This document shows, in pieces, positions 30,462-38,590 of a stretch of 64,000 nt of DNA. The stretch covers positions 3,782,001 to 3,846,000 of the forward strand of contig NZ_JANADR010000001.1 of NCBI RefSeq assembly GCF_024199925.1, read 5' to 3'. Under the pieces are notes generated by a model. That model was not told where the DNA came from. It ran no database searches and was given only the letters and a program-made list of their open reading frames with translations. The DNA is from Bradyrhizobium sp. CCGUVB1N3 (GTDB lineage: Bacteria; Pseudomonadota; Alphaproteobacteria; Rhizobiales; Xanthobacteraceae). Made by a program: the position numbers and the translations under genes. Each line of letters starts with the position of its first letter. Within the stretch, counting starts at the first letter, position 1.

Positions 30462-31679
30462 GTGACTCCAGGCAGAACAGGACTGTCCGTCGTGGCCGCG
30501 ATCGCGGCCGTGACGCTGCTGTCGGGCGCAGCTTTCGCGCAAGTGTCCGACGACGTCGTCAAGATCGGCGTGCTCACCGACATGAACGGCCCGGCCTCGA
30601 CGCCGACCGGCCAGGGCTCGGTGACGGCGGCGCAGATGGCGATCGACGATTTCGGCGGCACGGTGCTCGGCAAGCCGATCAGCGTGGTGGTCGGCGACCA
30701 CCAGCTCAAGGCCGATATCGGCGCGGCGCTGGCACGGCGCTGGTACGACGTCGAACAGGTCGACCTCATCGTCGACGTCCCCGTGTCCGCGGTGGGGCTC
30801 GCCGTGCAGAACATCGCCAACGAGAAGAAGAAGCTGTTCATCGCCCATTCGACCGGGACGGCCGACTTCCACGGCAAATTCTGCTCGCCCTACGCCATGC
30901 AGTGGGTGTTCGACACCCGCGCGCTCGCGGTCGGCACCGCGCAGGCGGTGGTCAAGCGCGGCGGCGACAGCTGGTTCTTCATCACCGACGACTACGCTTT
31001 CGGACACTCTTTGGAGCGCGATGCGTCCACGGTCGTGACGGCGAGTGGCGGCAAGGTGCTGGGCTCGGTGCGGCCGCCCTTGGCGACGCCCGACCTGTCC
31101 TCCTTCGTGCTCCAGGCGCAGGCCTCGAAGGCGAAGATCATCGGCATTGCCGCCGGTCCCCCGAACAACATGAACGAGATCAAGACCGGCGCCGAGTTCG
31201 GCGTGTTCAAGGGCGGCCAGCAGATGGCGGCGCTGCTCGCGTTGATCACCGACATTCACGGCCTCGGTCTTCAAGCGGCGCAGGGCCTGCTGCTGACGAC
31301 CTCGTTCTATTGGGACATGGACGACAAGACCCGCGAATGGGCAAAGCGCTATTTCGCCAAGATGAACCGGATGCCGACGATGTGGCAGGCCGGAGTCTAT
31401 TCGTCGGTGATGCACTATCTCAACGCCATCAAGGAGACCGGCACCGACGATCCGCTCAAGGTCGCAGCGAAGATGCGGGAAAAGCCGATCGAGGACTTCT
31501 TCGCCCGCAACGGCAAGCTGCGCGAGGACAATCTGATGGTGCACGACCTCTGGCTGGTGCAGGTCAAGTCGCCGGAGGAGAGCAAATATCCCTGGGACTA
31601 TTACAAGATCCTGGCGACGATTTCCGGTGACCAGGCGTTCGGCCCGCCCGATCCGGCGTGCGCGATGGTGAAGAAATAG
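30462..31679 (+). CDS. branched-chain amino acid-type ABC transporter substrate-binding protein
   Basis: This 405-residue exported protein is of the LivJ-like type 1 periplasmic-binding family: a signal peptide (LSVVAAIAAVTLLSGAAFAQ), then DDVVKIGVLTDMNGPASTPTG, a DWYDVEQVDLI-like region, and AHSTGTADFHGKFCSPYA. The start is set at GTG 30462 because it has a GGGGAGGAA ribosome binding site and begins right at the signal peptide; an ATG at 30420 is in frame but less likely. No permease or ATPase genes are adjacent, so it is an orphan binding protein. The ligand is unknown; relatives are often tied to aromatic acids or urea rather than Leu/Ile/Val. Confidence 0.87.
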   Translation: MTPGRTGLSVVAAIAAVTLLSGAAFAQVSDDVVKIGVLTDMNGPASTPTGQGSVTAAQMAIDDFGGTVLGKPISVVVGDHQLKADIGAALARRWYDVEQVDLIVDVPVSAVGLAVQNIANEKKKLFIAHSTGTADFHGKFCSPYAMQWVFDTRALAVGTAQAVVKRGGDSWFFITDDYAFGHSLERDASTVVTASGGKVLGSVRPPLATPDLSSFVLQAQASKAKIIGIAAGPPNNMNEIKTGAEFGVFKGGQQMAALLALITDIHGLGLQAAQGLLLTTSFYWDMDDKTREWAKRYFAKMNRMPTMWQAGVYSSVMHYLNAIKETGTDDPLKVAAKMREKPIEDFFARNGKLREDNLMVHDLWLVQVKSPEESKYPWDYYKILATISGDQAFGPPDPACAMVKK

Positions 31680-31703
31680 AATCGAGGCCAACTTTATCAA
31701 CGC

Positions 31704-31789
31704 CGTCATGCCCGGGCTTGTCCCGGGCATCCACGTCTTTCCTCACAGGCCGAAGCACGTGGATGGCCGGGACAAGCCCGGCCATGACG
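31704..31789. repeat. intergenic inverted repeat, about 33-bp arms
   Basis: Arms at 31704-31736 and 31757-31789, with a few mismatches, are built on CGTCATGCCCGGGCTTGTCC and its complement. The unit fills the convergent gap between the LivJ-like gene and the TAXI gene. It is of the CGTCATGGCCGGGCTTGTCCC type common between rhizobial genes and may double as a bidirectional terminator. Confidence 0.75.
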
Positions 31790-31803
31790 AGCGCGGTCGT
31801 GCG

Positions 31804-32778
31804 CTACTTCATCACACCGATCTCGCGGAAATATCTCGCGACAGCGGGATGAATCAACTCCGGCTTCGGCGCGGCCGCAACCGTGTTCGCGGCCGTGGTC
31901 TCGCAGGCCTGCGGTAGCTTCTTGCAGAACTCGCCCTCGACGCCGTGCAGCGTCTTCGCCAGGCGATACGCGACATCGTCGGGCAGGTCCTCGCGCGTGA
32001 GCACAAAGCTCCAGGAGCCGAGCGAGGCGATCGGCGCGGTCTGCGTCGGATAGGAGCCGGCCGGCACCGTCAGCGGCTTGAGGAAGGAATGCTTTGCGCG
32101 GATACGCGCGATCTCGTCGGCGTTGGGCGCAATGAAGCGCGCGCCCGACGCGCTCGATGCGACCGCGGCAAAGCCCGGCCAGCCGATGCCGGCGCCCCAG
32201 AGCGCGGCGACGCGGCCGTCTTCCACCATCGCGGGACCGTCGCCGGCGCGGTCGAGATAGATCGCCTTGAAGTCCTCGTCCTGCTTGAGGCCGAGGCCGT
32301 CGAGCACGTAGCGCGCAAGGATCGGCAGGCCCGAGCCCTTCGCGCCGAACGCCACCGGCTGGCCGACGAGATCGCGGATGGTCTTGTACGGGCTATCCGC
32401 CCGCACCACGAACATGCCGGGGTTGGAATAGATCGCGGTAAGAATCTTCAGCGCTACCTTCGCGCGGCCGATGCCGGCGAAGGCCTCATAGGCCGGCTCG
32501 CCGGCGACCAAAGCGAGGTCGAGCTCGCCCTTCTCCAGCAGCGGAATGTTCTCGTTGCTGCCCTTGGTGTTGCGCGGGGCGATGATGAGCTGCGGATCGG
32601 CCGCGTTCATCATTTCGGCAAAGGCATTGCCATAGAGTGGGAAGCCGCCGCCGGGCGTCGCGGTGCCGAGACTGATTGTGGTTTTCGAGATGGCCTTGTC
32701 TCCGTCTTCTTGGCTTTGGGCCGAGGCTGCGCCTGCAAACAGCACCACACCCAGCATGATCAGCGAACGAAGTTTCAT
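31804..32778 (-). CDS. TAXI-family TRAP transporter solute-binding protein
   Basis: This 324-residue exported protein has a signal peptide (KLRSLIMLGVVLFAGAASAQ) and the TAXI pattern: TTISLGTATPGGGFPLYGNA, RNTKGSNENIPLLEKGELDLALV, an internal SPYKTIRDLVGQPVAFGAKG, and a terminal region ending HPAVARYFREIGV. TAXI proteins normally work with a fused DctQM-type membrane protein; none is nearby, so this is an orphan. The ligand is unknown (glutamate/2-oxoglutarate are documented for some relatives). Start 32778 follows a GAGGAGCCCTG region on the minus strand. Confidence 0.86.
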   Translation of the reverse strand: MKLRSLIMLGVVLFAGAASAQSQEDGDKAISKTTISLGTATPGGGFPLYGNAFAEMMNAADPQLIIAPRNTKGSNENIPLLEKGELDLALVAGEPAYEAFAGIGRAKVALKILTAIYSNPGMFVVRADSPYKTIRDLVGQPVAFGAKGSGLPILARYVLDGLGLKQDEDFKAIYLDRAGDGPAMVEDGRVAALWGAGIGWPGFAAVASSASGARFIAPNADEIARIRAKHSFLKPLTVPAGSYPTQTAPIASLGSWSFVLTREDLPDDVAYRLAKTLHGVEGEFCKKLPQACETTAANTVAAAPKPELIHPAVARYFREIGVMK

Positions 32779-32890
32779 CAGGGCTCCTCGGCAAACGGCT
32801 GCTGCGTCAAGCTGAACTTGTGACGATGTAGGCAGCCGCTCGATTTTATGGAAGCATGACGGCAACGACAATAAAGCAATGGGAGGCGTC

Positions 32891-33868
32891 ATGCTGGGAG
32901 TTTTGCGTCGCGGTCTTTTCGGTCTTGCTCTTCTGTCCAGCCTCGCCGGCGCTTCACCCGCAGCCTCCGCCGCCGACTACCCGAACCGCCCCGTGCACTG
33001 GCTGATCGGCTTCGCCGCCGGCGGCCCCGTGGACATCGTGGCACGGATCATGGCGCAGTGGCTGTCGGATCGTTTCGGCCAGCAGTTCATCGTCGAGAAC
33101 CGCACTGGAAGCGGCGGCAACATCGCGGCCGCCGCGGCGATCAACTCTGCGCCCGACGGCTACACGCTGCTGTTCGTCGCGCCCAACAACGCGATCTCGA
33201 CCTCGCTGTACAAGAAGCTGCCATTCGACTTCCTGCGTGACACCACGCCGGTCGCGAGCATCATGCAGCTCACCAACATGCTGGTCGTCTCCAATGCCAT
33301 GCCGGTGAAGACCGTCCAGGAGTTCATCGACTATTGCAAGGCCAATCCCGGCCAGATCTCCTATGCGTCCTCCGGCAACGGCACCTCGGTGCACATGTCG
33401 GCGGAGCTGTTCAAGGCGATGACCAAATGCGACATGGTGCACGTGCCCTATAGGGGATCGGCGATCGCCTTCCCCGACATCATCTCCAACAAGGTGCAGC
33501 TGATCTTCGACAACCTGCCCTCCGCGCTGGAGCAGGCGCGCGGCGGCAATGTCCGCGCGCTCGGCGTCACCTCGCCAAAACGCTGGCCGAGCGTGCCTGA
33601 CGTTCCCGCCATCGCCGAGACGGTGCCGGGATTCGAATCGGTCGGCTTCTACGGCATCTCGGCGCCCAAGGGCACGCCAGGCGAGATCGTCGATCTCCTC
33701 AACAAGGCCGTCGGCGAGGCGCTGAAAGACCCGAAGCTGGTGGCGCGGCTCGCCGAGACCGGCGGCATCCCCAGGCCAATGACATCAGCCGAGTTCGGCA
33801 AGCTGGTCACCGACGAGACGGAGAAATGGCGCAAGGTGGTCGAGTTCGCCGGGGTGTCGGTGGACTGA
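32891..33868 (+). CDS. tripartite tricarboxylate transporter (Bug/TctC) family solute-binding protein
   Basis: This 325-residue exported protein has a signal peptide (VLRRGLFGLALLSSLAGASPA), then YPNRPVHWLIGFAAGGPVDI, the beta-hairpin contact region of Bug proteins. VENRTGSGGNIAAAAAINSAPDGYTLLF and a KTVQEFIDYCKANPGQISYAS-like block follow. The start at ATG 32891 has GGGAGG 7 bp upstream; ATG 32879 is in frame but sits on that site. No TctA/TctB genes accompany it, the usual situation for the many orphan Bug proteins of Bradyrhizobium-like genomes. The ligand is unknown; typically a small carboxylate or amide. Confidence 0.9.
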   Translation: MLGVLRRGLFGLALLSSLAGASPAASAADYPNRPVHWLIGFAAGGPVDIVARIMAQWLSDRFGQQFIVENRTGSGGNIAAAAAINSAPDGYTLLFVAPNNAISTSLYKKLPFDFLRDTTPVASIMQLTNMLVVSNAMPVKTVQEFIDYCKANPGQISYASSGNGTSVHMSAELFKAMTKCDMVHVPYRGSAIAFPDIISNKVQLIFDNLPSALEQARGGNVRALGVTSPKRWPSVPDVPAIAETVPGFESVGFYGISAPKGTPGEIVDLLNKAVGEALKDPKLVARLAETGGIPRPMTSAEFGKLVTDETEKWRKVVEFAGVSVD

Positions 33869-34192
33869 TTGGCGGGATTGCGCCCTGGCCGAGGCCCGTG
33901 AACGGGCGGAGCAGACCCCACCCCGATCAAAATGTCGAAAACAACCCCATGCAAAGTAGAAGTGGCGGTGTGGACGGATGCGAGCGACGCCCGGACAGTT
34001 GACACGTCGGGCAAAACAGGAGCATAAGCGCAACATCGCAAATTTCGGTAATTCGTAAGCGACAGGTCAGGTATCGCTCGGGGGCGATGCCTGCGCTTCG
34101 GTCGTCGGGGTCGGCATTGCACCCTCGGCTCAGGCCCTGTAAACGGACGGCGCACCGTTGCCGGCCGCTACCAAAGCGGCCGCCTCGCGGCG
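33869..34192. other. intergenic stretch, 324 bp, no gene seen
   Basis: I see no credible frame or repeat here. It runs from the Bug-type gene to the tRNA and should contain the tRNA promoter; several short open frames exist but lack ribosome binding sites and look like chance. Confidence 0.5.
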
Positions 34193-34268
34193 GGGCCTGT
34201 AGCTCAATGGTTAGAGCCGGCCGCTCATAACGGTCTGGTTGCAGGTTCGAGTCCTGCCGGGCCCACCA
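34193..34268 (+). tRNA. tRNA-Ile (anticodon CAT, lysidine-type)
   Basis: This 76-nt gene encodes CCA. Acceptor stem GGGCCTG pairs with CGGGCCC (one G-T pair), the discriminator is A, the D-arm contains AGCTCAATGGTTAGAGC and the T-arm is GCAGG TTCGAGT CCTGC. The anticodon loop CTCATAA gives CAT at 34226-34228. The anticodon-stem and D-arm layout matches the minor tRNA-Ile2, whose C34 is converted to lysidine by TilS so that it reads AUA; elongator tRNA-Met is the alternative. Its last 47 bp recur exactly at 42356-42402, marking it as an integration site. Confidence 0.92.
34222..34268 (+). repeat. left attachment-site repeat (47 bp) within the tRNA gene
   Basis: This is the 3' part of the tRNA from the anticodon stem to CCA, identical over 47 bp to 42356-42402, in direct orientation. 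Together the copies bracket 8.1 kb of accessory DNA. Integration into the anticodon-loop-to-CCA half of a tRNA is classical for tyrosine recombinases. Confidence 0.9.
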
Positions 34269-34518
34269 GCCTTCGCTCGCTTCGCGAGCTTCGGCTCGGC
34301 AAGCCAGCGCCACAAGCGACCAGCGAAGGGTGTCACGCCGAAGCGCGCAGGGCGAAGATGGACTGGCGCAAGATCAGAGGCACCGCACCAGCAATGCCCC
34401 ACTTCAATACTCATCCAGTAGTCTGCAGACTACCGCTCCACAGCTGGTCCGAATACCGTGTCTGTCACTCGATCGTAGATCCGGCTGCTTGCGCATACGA
34501 GAACGACATCAATGGGCA

Positions 34519-34540
34519 TGCCGGCCGCCTGAGGCCGGCA
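34519..34540 (-). terminator. hairpin downstream of the peptide gene
   Basis: TGCCGGCC and GGCCGGCA form an 8-bp perfect stem with a 6-nt loop, about 32 bp beyond the stop codon of the minus-strand peptide gene. There is no clear T-run, so it is a weak terminator candidate or a transcript-stabilising hairpin. The rest of 34269-34572 contains nothing I can name. Confidence 0.4.
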
Positions 34541-34572
34541 CTGAGCTTCGTATTTCCAGGATCAGATGGAGA

Positions 34573-34761
34573 TTAACCGGCGATGCCGGTGTTGACGTAC
34601 GTGGTAATGACCATCGGGTAAGCGCCGCCGCCTGTGACGTCGAGCTGATCGTCCGGCAGCGCATCAGTCATGGAAGCGACCGGCGCCTTTGCCTGCGCGG
34701 GTTCGCTGGGTTGGATAGTCTCGGAACGCGCTCCATTCGTCTCAGACGTATTTTCGGCCAT
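34573..34761 (-). CDS. double-glycine leader peptide, putative precursor/cargo of the NHLP exporter
   Basis: This encodes 62 residues. Start ATG 34761 has a textbook AAGGAG 6 bp upstream; an in-frame ATG at 34779 would sit before that site. Residues 1-45 form an acidic/polar, Cys-free leader ending in LPDDQLDVTGG, which fits the double-glycine consensus (acidic residues, hydrophobic at -7 and -4, GG at -2/-1) cut by C39 peptidases. Cleavage would release GAYPMVITTYVNTGIAG or the form lacking the first Gly: short, hydrophobic, with Tyr and Thr but no Cys. It is transcribed away from the exporter operon that starts 312 bp away. No homologue is recalled; its role as cargo is inference from leader and location. 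Confidence 0.7.
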   Translation of the reverse strand: MAENTSETNGARSETIQPSEPAQAKAPVASMTDALPDDQLDVTGGGAYPMVITTYVNTGIAG

Positions 34762-35072
34762 TCGCAGCTCCTTTTGCATCCGATCTCGTTGCCCGCGACG
34801 GGAGTCTATGCCGCCGCATTTCGATGTGTCTGGGCCGGCAAGGCAAGGTTCAACATCCAGCCCGGGACTCGAGCGTCCTTGCTGGTAATTCAGCCCGCAT
34901 GCCCTTCACATTCCAGTGAGGAATTTATACCTGCAGTCCTCCCAATTCAAGTAAAGGTTGCAGCACGCCGGGTCCGGGTGCCGCAAGTGCAGATAGTGAC
35001 TTGAAAGCGTTGGTCTTTTGAGGCCAAATCCGATGGGGCGGGGGTCGGGGTCCCGCCGTTGGTGGGGGCTGC
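34762..35072. promoter_or_regulatory. divergent intergenic region between peptide gene and exporter operon
   Basis: These 311 bp separate the peptide ATG from the start of the exporter operon and must contain both promoters. The middle (about 34870-34990) is clearly more AT-rich than its surroundings, as expected of promoters, with segments such as GAGGAATTTATACC. I could not assign convincing -35/-10 pairs or a regulator site. Confidence 0.4.
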
Positions 35073-36341
35073 ATGAGGGGCGGGATCAATCGGATGTTTC
35101 GGGAGGCCGCGATCGAGCGGTTGTCCCATCCCGATCAACTCGATCATGTCGTTGGCATTACGCGGCCATACGACTGGGTCGCTGCCCTGGCGCTCGCTGC
35201 CGGAATCGTGGTGCTGCTGGCCTGGGGAGTGCTGGGCCGCATTCCCACCCGGGTTTCGGGCGAAGGCATCCTGCTCAGCAGCGGCGGCCGACTGGTCGAT
35301 GCCGTTTCGGCCGTCAGAGGGCGACTCGCATCTATCGATGTGCGGATCGGAGACGAGGTCCGCAGTGACCAGGAAATCGCGCGTGTCGTGCAGCCGGACG
35401 TCGAGCTGCGACTGCAGCAGGCACGAGATGTGCTTAAGGAGCGCGAGCGCGAACATTCCGATTTGATCGCGGCGATCTCGCGCGAGATCGAAGCCAAGCT
35501 CGGCAATTTCGCAGCGCAGGAGTCGGGCCTGCGCGAAGTCGCCGCCTTTGCCGAGCGGCGCGCCGCCTATCTGGTCGATGAGGTCGCCAAGCTCGAGCCC
35601 GCTGCCGCCGGCGGCTATGTGACCAGGAAATACCTCGAGGACCGTCGCGTCGAGCTCAATGCGGCGCGCGAACGGATCACCGATTCCAAAAACGAGATTC
35701 TCAAATTGAATGCGCAGCGGCTCGAGCTGCAGAGCCAGCGCGAGCGAGACCGATTGCAATCGGAATTCAAGGTGAATGATGCGAGACGCACGGTCGAGCA
35801 GCTTGCGGGTGAGCTCGAACGCGGATCGCGCATCCTCAGCCCGGCCGATGGCCGGATCGTCGAGGTGAAGGTTTCCAATGCGGTGGTACTGGCCGTGGGC
35901 ACGCCGGTCGTCCAGATCGAAACCGCGAGCCCGACATTGGAGGCGACGATCTACATGCCGCCCGACCTCGGCAAGTCGATCAAGCCGGGAATGGAGGTCC
36001 GGGTCGAGCCGAACCCGGTCAAGCGCGAGGAGTACGGCGCGATCATCGGAACGGTCGCCGCGGTGTCCGACTTCCCGGTGACCCCCGAAGGAATGGCTGC
36101 CGAACTGCATAACGACACGCTGGTGAAACGCTTTTCGGAGAAGGGCGCACCCTACGCCATGCGCGTGGCGCTGGAGCGCGACGGCTTGACATCAAGCGGC
36201 TATCGATGGACGTCGGGCAAGGGTCCGGCGCTCGTGCTGTCCAGCGGCACGCTGGCTCGTGCCGAAGTGACCACGCGCGAGCAAGCGCCGATCAATCTCC
36301 TGGTCCCGACGGTCAGGCGGTTGACCGGGATCGGCGGCTAG
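35073..36341 (+). CDS. NHLP-type bacteriocin/peptide system secretion protein (HlyD-like adaptor)
   Basis: This 422-residue membrane-fusion protein starts with the family-typical MFREAAIERLSHPDQLDHVV (ATG 35094 is an alternative start). One membrane helix lies at about 37-56 (WVAALALAAGIVVLLAWGVL), then a first half of the biotinyl/lipoyl-like domain, a long coiled-coil hairpin (about 115-250, rich in Arg/Glu/Leu), the second lipoyl half (SPADGRIVEVKVSNAVVLAVG) and a beta-barrel. It should bridge the inner-membrane ABC exporters to the periplasm. It is the first gene of a four-gene unit with gaps of 8, -4 and 2 bp. Confidence 0.88.
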   Translation: MRGGINRMFREAAIERLSHPDQLDHVVGITRPYDWVAALALAAGIVVLLAWGVLGRIPTRVSGEGILLSSGGRLVDAVSAVRGRLASIDVRIGDEVRSDQEIARVVQPDVELRLQQARDVLKEREREHSDLIAAISREIEAKLGNFAAQESGLREVAAFAERRAAYLVDEVAKLEPAAAGGYVTRKYLEDRRVELNAARERITDSKNEILKLNAQRLELQSQRERDRLQSEFKVNDARRTVEQLAGELERGSRILSPADGRIVEVKVSNAVVLAVGTPVVQIETASPTLEATIYMPPDLGKSIKPGMEVRVEPNPVKREEYGAIIGTVAAVSDFPVTPEGMAAELHNDTLVKRFSEKGAPYAMRVALERDGLTSSGYRWTSGKGPALVLSSGTLARAEVTTREQAPINLLVPTVRRLTGIGG

Positions 36342-36349
36342 GATTGCGC

Positions 36350-38590
36350 ATGAGCGCATCATCCGCACCACCGCGCCGAGCTGGAGGAAGCCCGTTGCTC
36401 CGCTTGCGTGATCTTCTCCAGGCAATGGCCTTTCGTGCGCGCCGACGATCGATCACGCCGACCGTTCTACAGATGGAAGCACTGGAATGCGGAGCGGCAT
36501 CGCTGGCGATGGTGCTTGCGCATTACGGGCGATGGGTACCGCTGGAGACACTGCGGGTCGCGTGCGGTGTATCCCGTGACGGCAGCAAGGCCAGCAACCT
36601 TCTGAAAGCCGCGCGGAGTTTTGGATTGGAAGCGAAAGGTTTTCGCAAGGAGCCGGAAGCGCTGAACGACCTGCCGATGCCGGCAATTCTCTTCTGGAAC
36701 TTCAATCATTTCGTGGTGCTGGAGCGAATCGACGCAGATTGCGCCGAAATCAACGACCCTGCAGTCGGACGTTGCAAGGTCGAGCGCGCGGAGTTCAATC
36801 TTGCCTTCACCGGCGTCGTGCTGGCGATGGAGCCGGGCTCGGACTTCAAGACCGGTGGCGCGAAGCCGAATTTCTCCGCGATGCTATGGCGGTTGCTCCA
36901 GGGATCCCAGCGTGCCGTGATGCTGCTGATCGTCCTGAGCATGGCTTTGGCGATCCCGACGATCCTTGTGCCTACCTTCGTCAAGATATTCATCGATCAT
37001 GTTCTGATCATGCACGTGGAAGGGTGGTTCAGGCCGCTCCTGATCGGTCTCGCACTGACGGCCCTCGGGCGCGCCCTGATCACGGCTTTCCAGCAGTCGC
37101 TGCTGCTGAGGCTCCAGACCAAGCTGACCGTGACCATGGTCGGAAAGCTGCTGTGGCATCTCATGGCAGTGCCCATGGACTTCTTCACCCAGCGTCATGC
37201 CGGCGAGATTGCCAGCCGCGTCAGCGCCAGCGAGGAGATCGCGGAATTGGTATCGAGCGGGCTTGCGACCAGCGCGCTCAATTTGGTTTCGATGATCTTC
37301 ATCGCAGCGGCCATGGCGCTGTACGACCCCCTGCTGGCCGCGATCAGCATTGCGGTTGCGCTGGTGAATGTGCTGTTGCTTGCGTTCATCGCTCGTGAGC
37401 GTGAAGGGCTCAATCGCAAGCTTGCGATAGACAAGGCGAAGTTGACCGCGAACACGATCGAGATCGTCCGGTCTATCGAAACGATCAAGGCTGGCGGGCT
37501 CGAGAACGACGCGTTCGCCCGCTGGAGCGGCTTCCAAGCCAAGGTTCTGAATGCGGAACGAGATCTTGGACTGTATTCCACCATTCTCGAGATCTGTCCC
37601 GTAGTTCTGACCGGCTTGTCCTGTGCCATCGTGCTCGGGCTCGGCAGCCTTCGCATCATGGAGGGCGCCTTGACGATCGGGGGCCTGGTCGCGTTGCAGG
37701 CCTTGCTGCTGAGCCTGGTCGAGCCGGTCAATGCGTTGGTGCAGCAGACCTCCGCACTCCCTGCAATCAAGGCCAACTTGCTCCGGGTCGAAGACGTCTT
37801 CAATTATGCGAATGATGCGGCGCGGCCAACCATCGCGACGGAGCGTAAGCCGCCGGAAATGCCTGCCAAGCTCTCCGGGCACATCAGGTTGGTCGATGTG
37901 TCGTTTGGTTATTCCGCCCTTGAGCCACCGCTCATCGCGGGCCTGTCGCTCGAGATCGAACCCGGCCGCCGGATTGCGTTTGTCGGCGCGTCGGGCAGCG
38001 GCAAATCCACGATTGGTCGCCTGATGAGCGGGCTTTATCGTCCTTGGTCGGGCGAGATCCTCATTGACGGTTGGTCGATCGATCACATCCCCCGGCAGGT
38101 GTTTTCAGGCTCGGTTGCGTATGTCGATCAGGACATCCTGCTATTCGAGGGAACGGCCCGCAGCAATGTGACGCTCTGGGACGACACCATTGCGCAGGCT
38201 GGCCTGTCGCGCGCTGTCAGGGACGCGTCCATTCACGAGGATCTCTCGGTCCGCGCCGGCAATTACGACTGTCATGTTGCAGAGGACGGCCGCAATTTCA
38301 GCGGCGGCCAGCGCCAGCGGCTCGAAATCGCGCGGGCGCTCGCCGGAAATCCTTCCATTCTCATTCTTGATGAAGCCACTTCGGCACTCGATCCCGGCGT
38401 CGAGAAGATGATCGACGACAATCTGCTCCGACGGGCGTGCACTTGTATCATCGTTGCGCACCGGCTCAGCACCATCCGCGACTGCGACGAGATCCTGGTC
38501 ATGAGCCAGGGGCGCGTGGTGCAGCGGGGCACTCATCGGGATCTGCTCGCCGAAGGTGGCGAATATCTTCGCCTGCTGACCGCCGAATGA
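36350..38590 (+). CDS. NHLP-family export ABC transporter with C39 peptidase domain
   Basis: This 746-residue, three-domain protein has a C39 peptidase (about 35-160) with the triad visible as C47 (in MEALECGAAS, with oxyanion Gln at Q41), H120 (FNHFVVLE) and D136 (INDPAVG). A six-helix ABC membrane domain follows (about 185-480), then an ATPase domain with Walker A GASGSGKST, signature FSGGQRQRLEIARAL and Walker B ILILDEATSALD. It should cut double-glycine leaders and export the core peptide. All catalytic residues are intact. Start ATG 36350 lies 8 bp after the adaptor gene; the stop overlaps the next start as ATGA. Confidence 0.93.
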   Translation: MSASSAPPRRAGGSPLLRLRDLLQAMAFRARRRSITPTVLQMEALECGAASLAMVLAHYGRWVPLETLRVACGVSRDGSKASNLLKAARSFGLEAKGFRKEPEALNDLPMPAILFWNFNHFVVLERIDADCAEINDPAVGRCKVERAEFNLAFTGVVLAMEPGSDFKTGGAKPNFSAMLWRLLQGSQRAVMLLIVLSMALAIPTILVPTFVKIFIDHVLIMHVEGWFRPLLIGLALTALGRALITAFQQSLLLRLQTKLTVTMVGKLLWHLMAVPMDFFTQRHAGEIASRVSASEEIAELVSSGLATSALNLVSMIFIAAAMALYDPLLAAISIAVALVNVLLLAFIAREREGLNRKLAIDKAKLTANTIEIVRSIETIKAGGLENDAFARWSGFQAKVLNAERDLGLYSTILEICPVVLTGLSCAIVLGLGSLRIMEGALTIGGLVALQALLLSLVEPVNALVQQTSALPAIKANLLRVEDVFNYANDAARPTIATERKPPEMPAKLSGHIRLVDVSFGYSALEPPLIAGLSLEIEPGRRIAFVGASGSGKSTIGRLMSGLYRPWSGEILIDGWSIDHIPRQVFSGSVAYVDQDILLFEGTARSNVTLWDDTIAQAGLSRAVRDASIHEDLSVRAGNYDCHVAEDGRNFSGGQRQRLEIARALAGNPSILILDEATSALDPGVEKMIDDNLLRRACTCIIVAHRLSTIRDCDEILVMSQGRVVQRGTHRDLLAEGGEYLRLLTAE

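Noticed and set aside
34762..34779. Longer N-terminus (MQKELR...) for the double-glycine peptide
   Set aside because: The six extra codons span the AAGGAG site that serves ATG 34761, so the shorter start is preferred.
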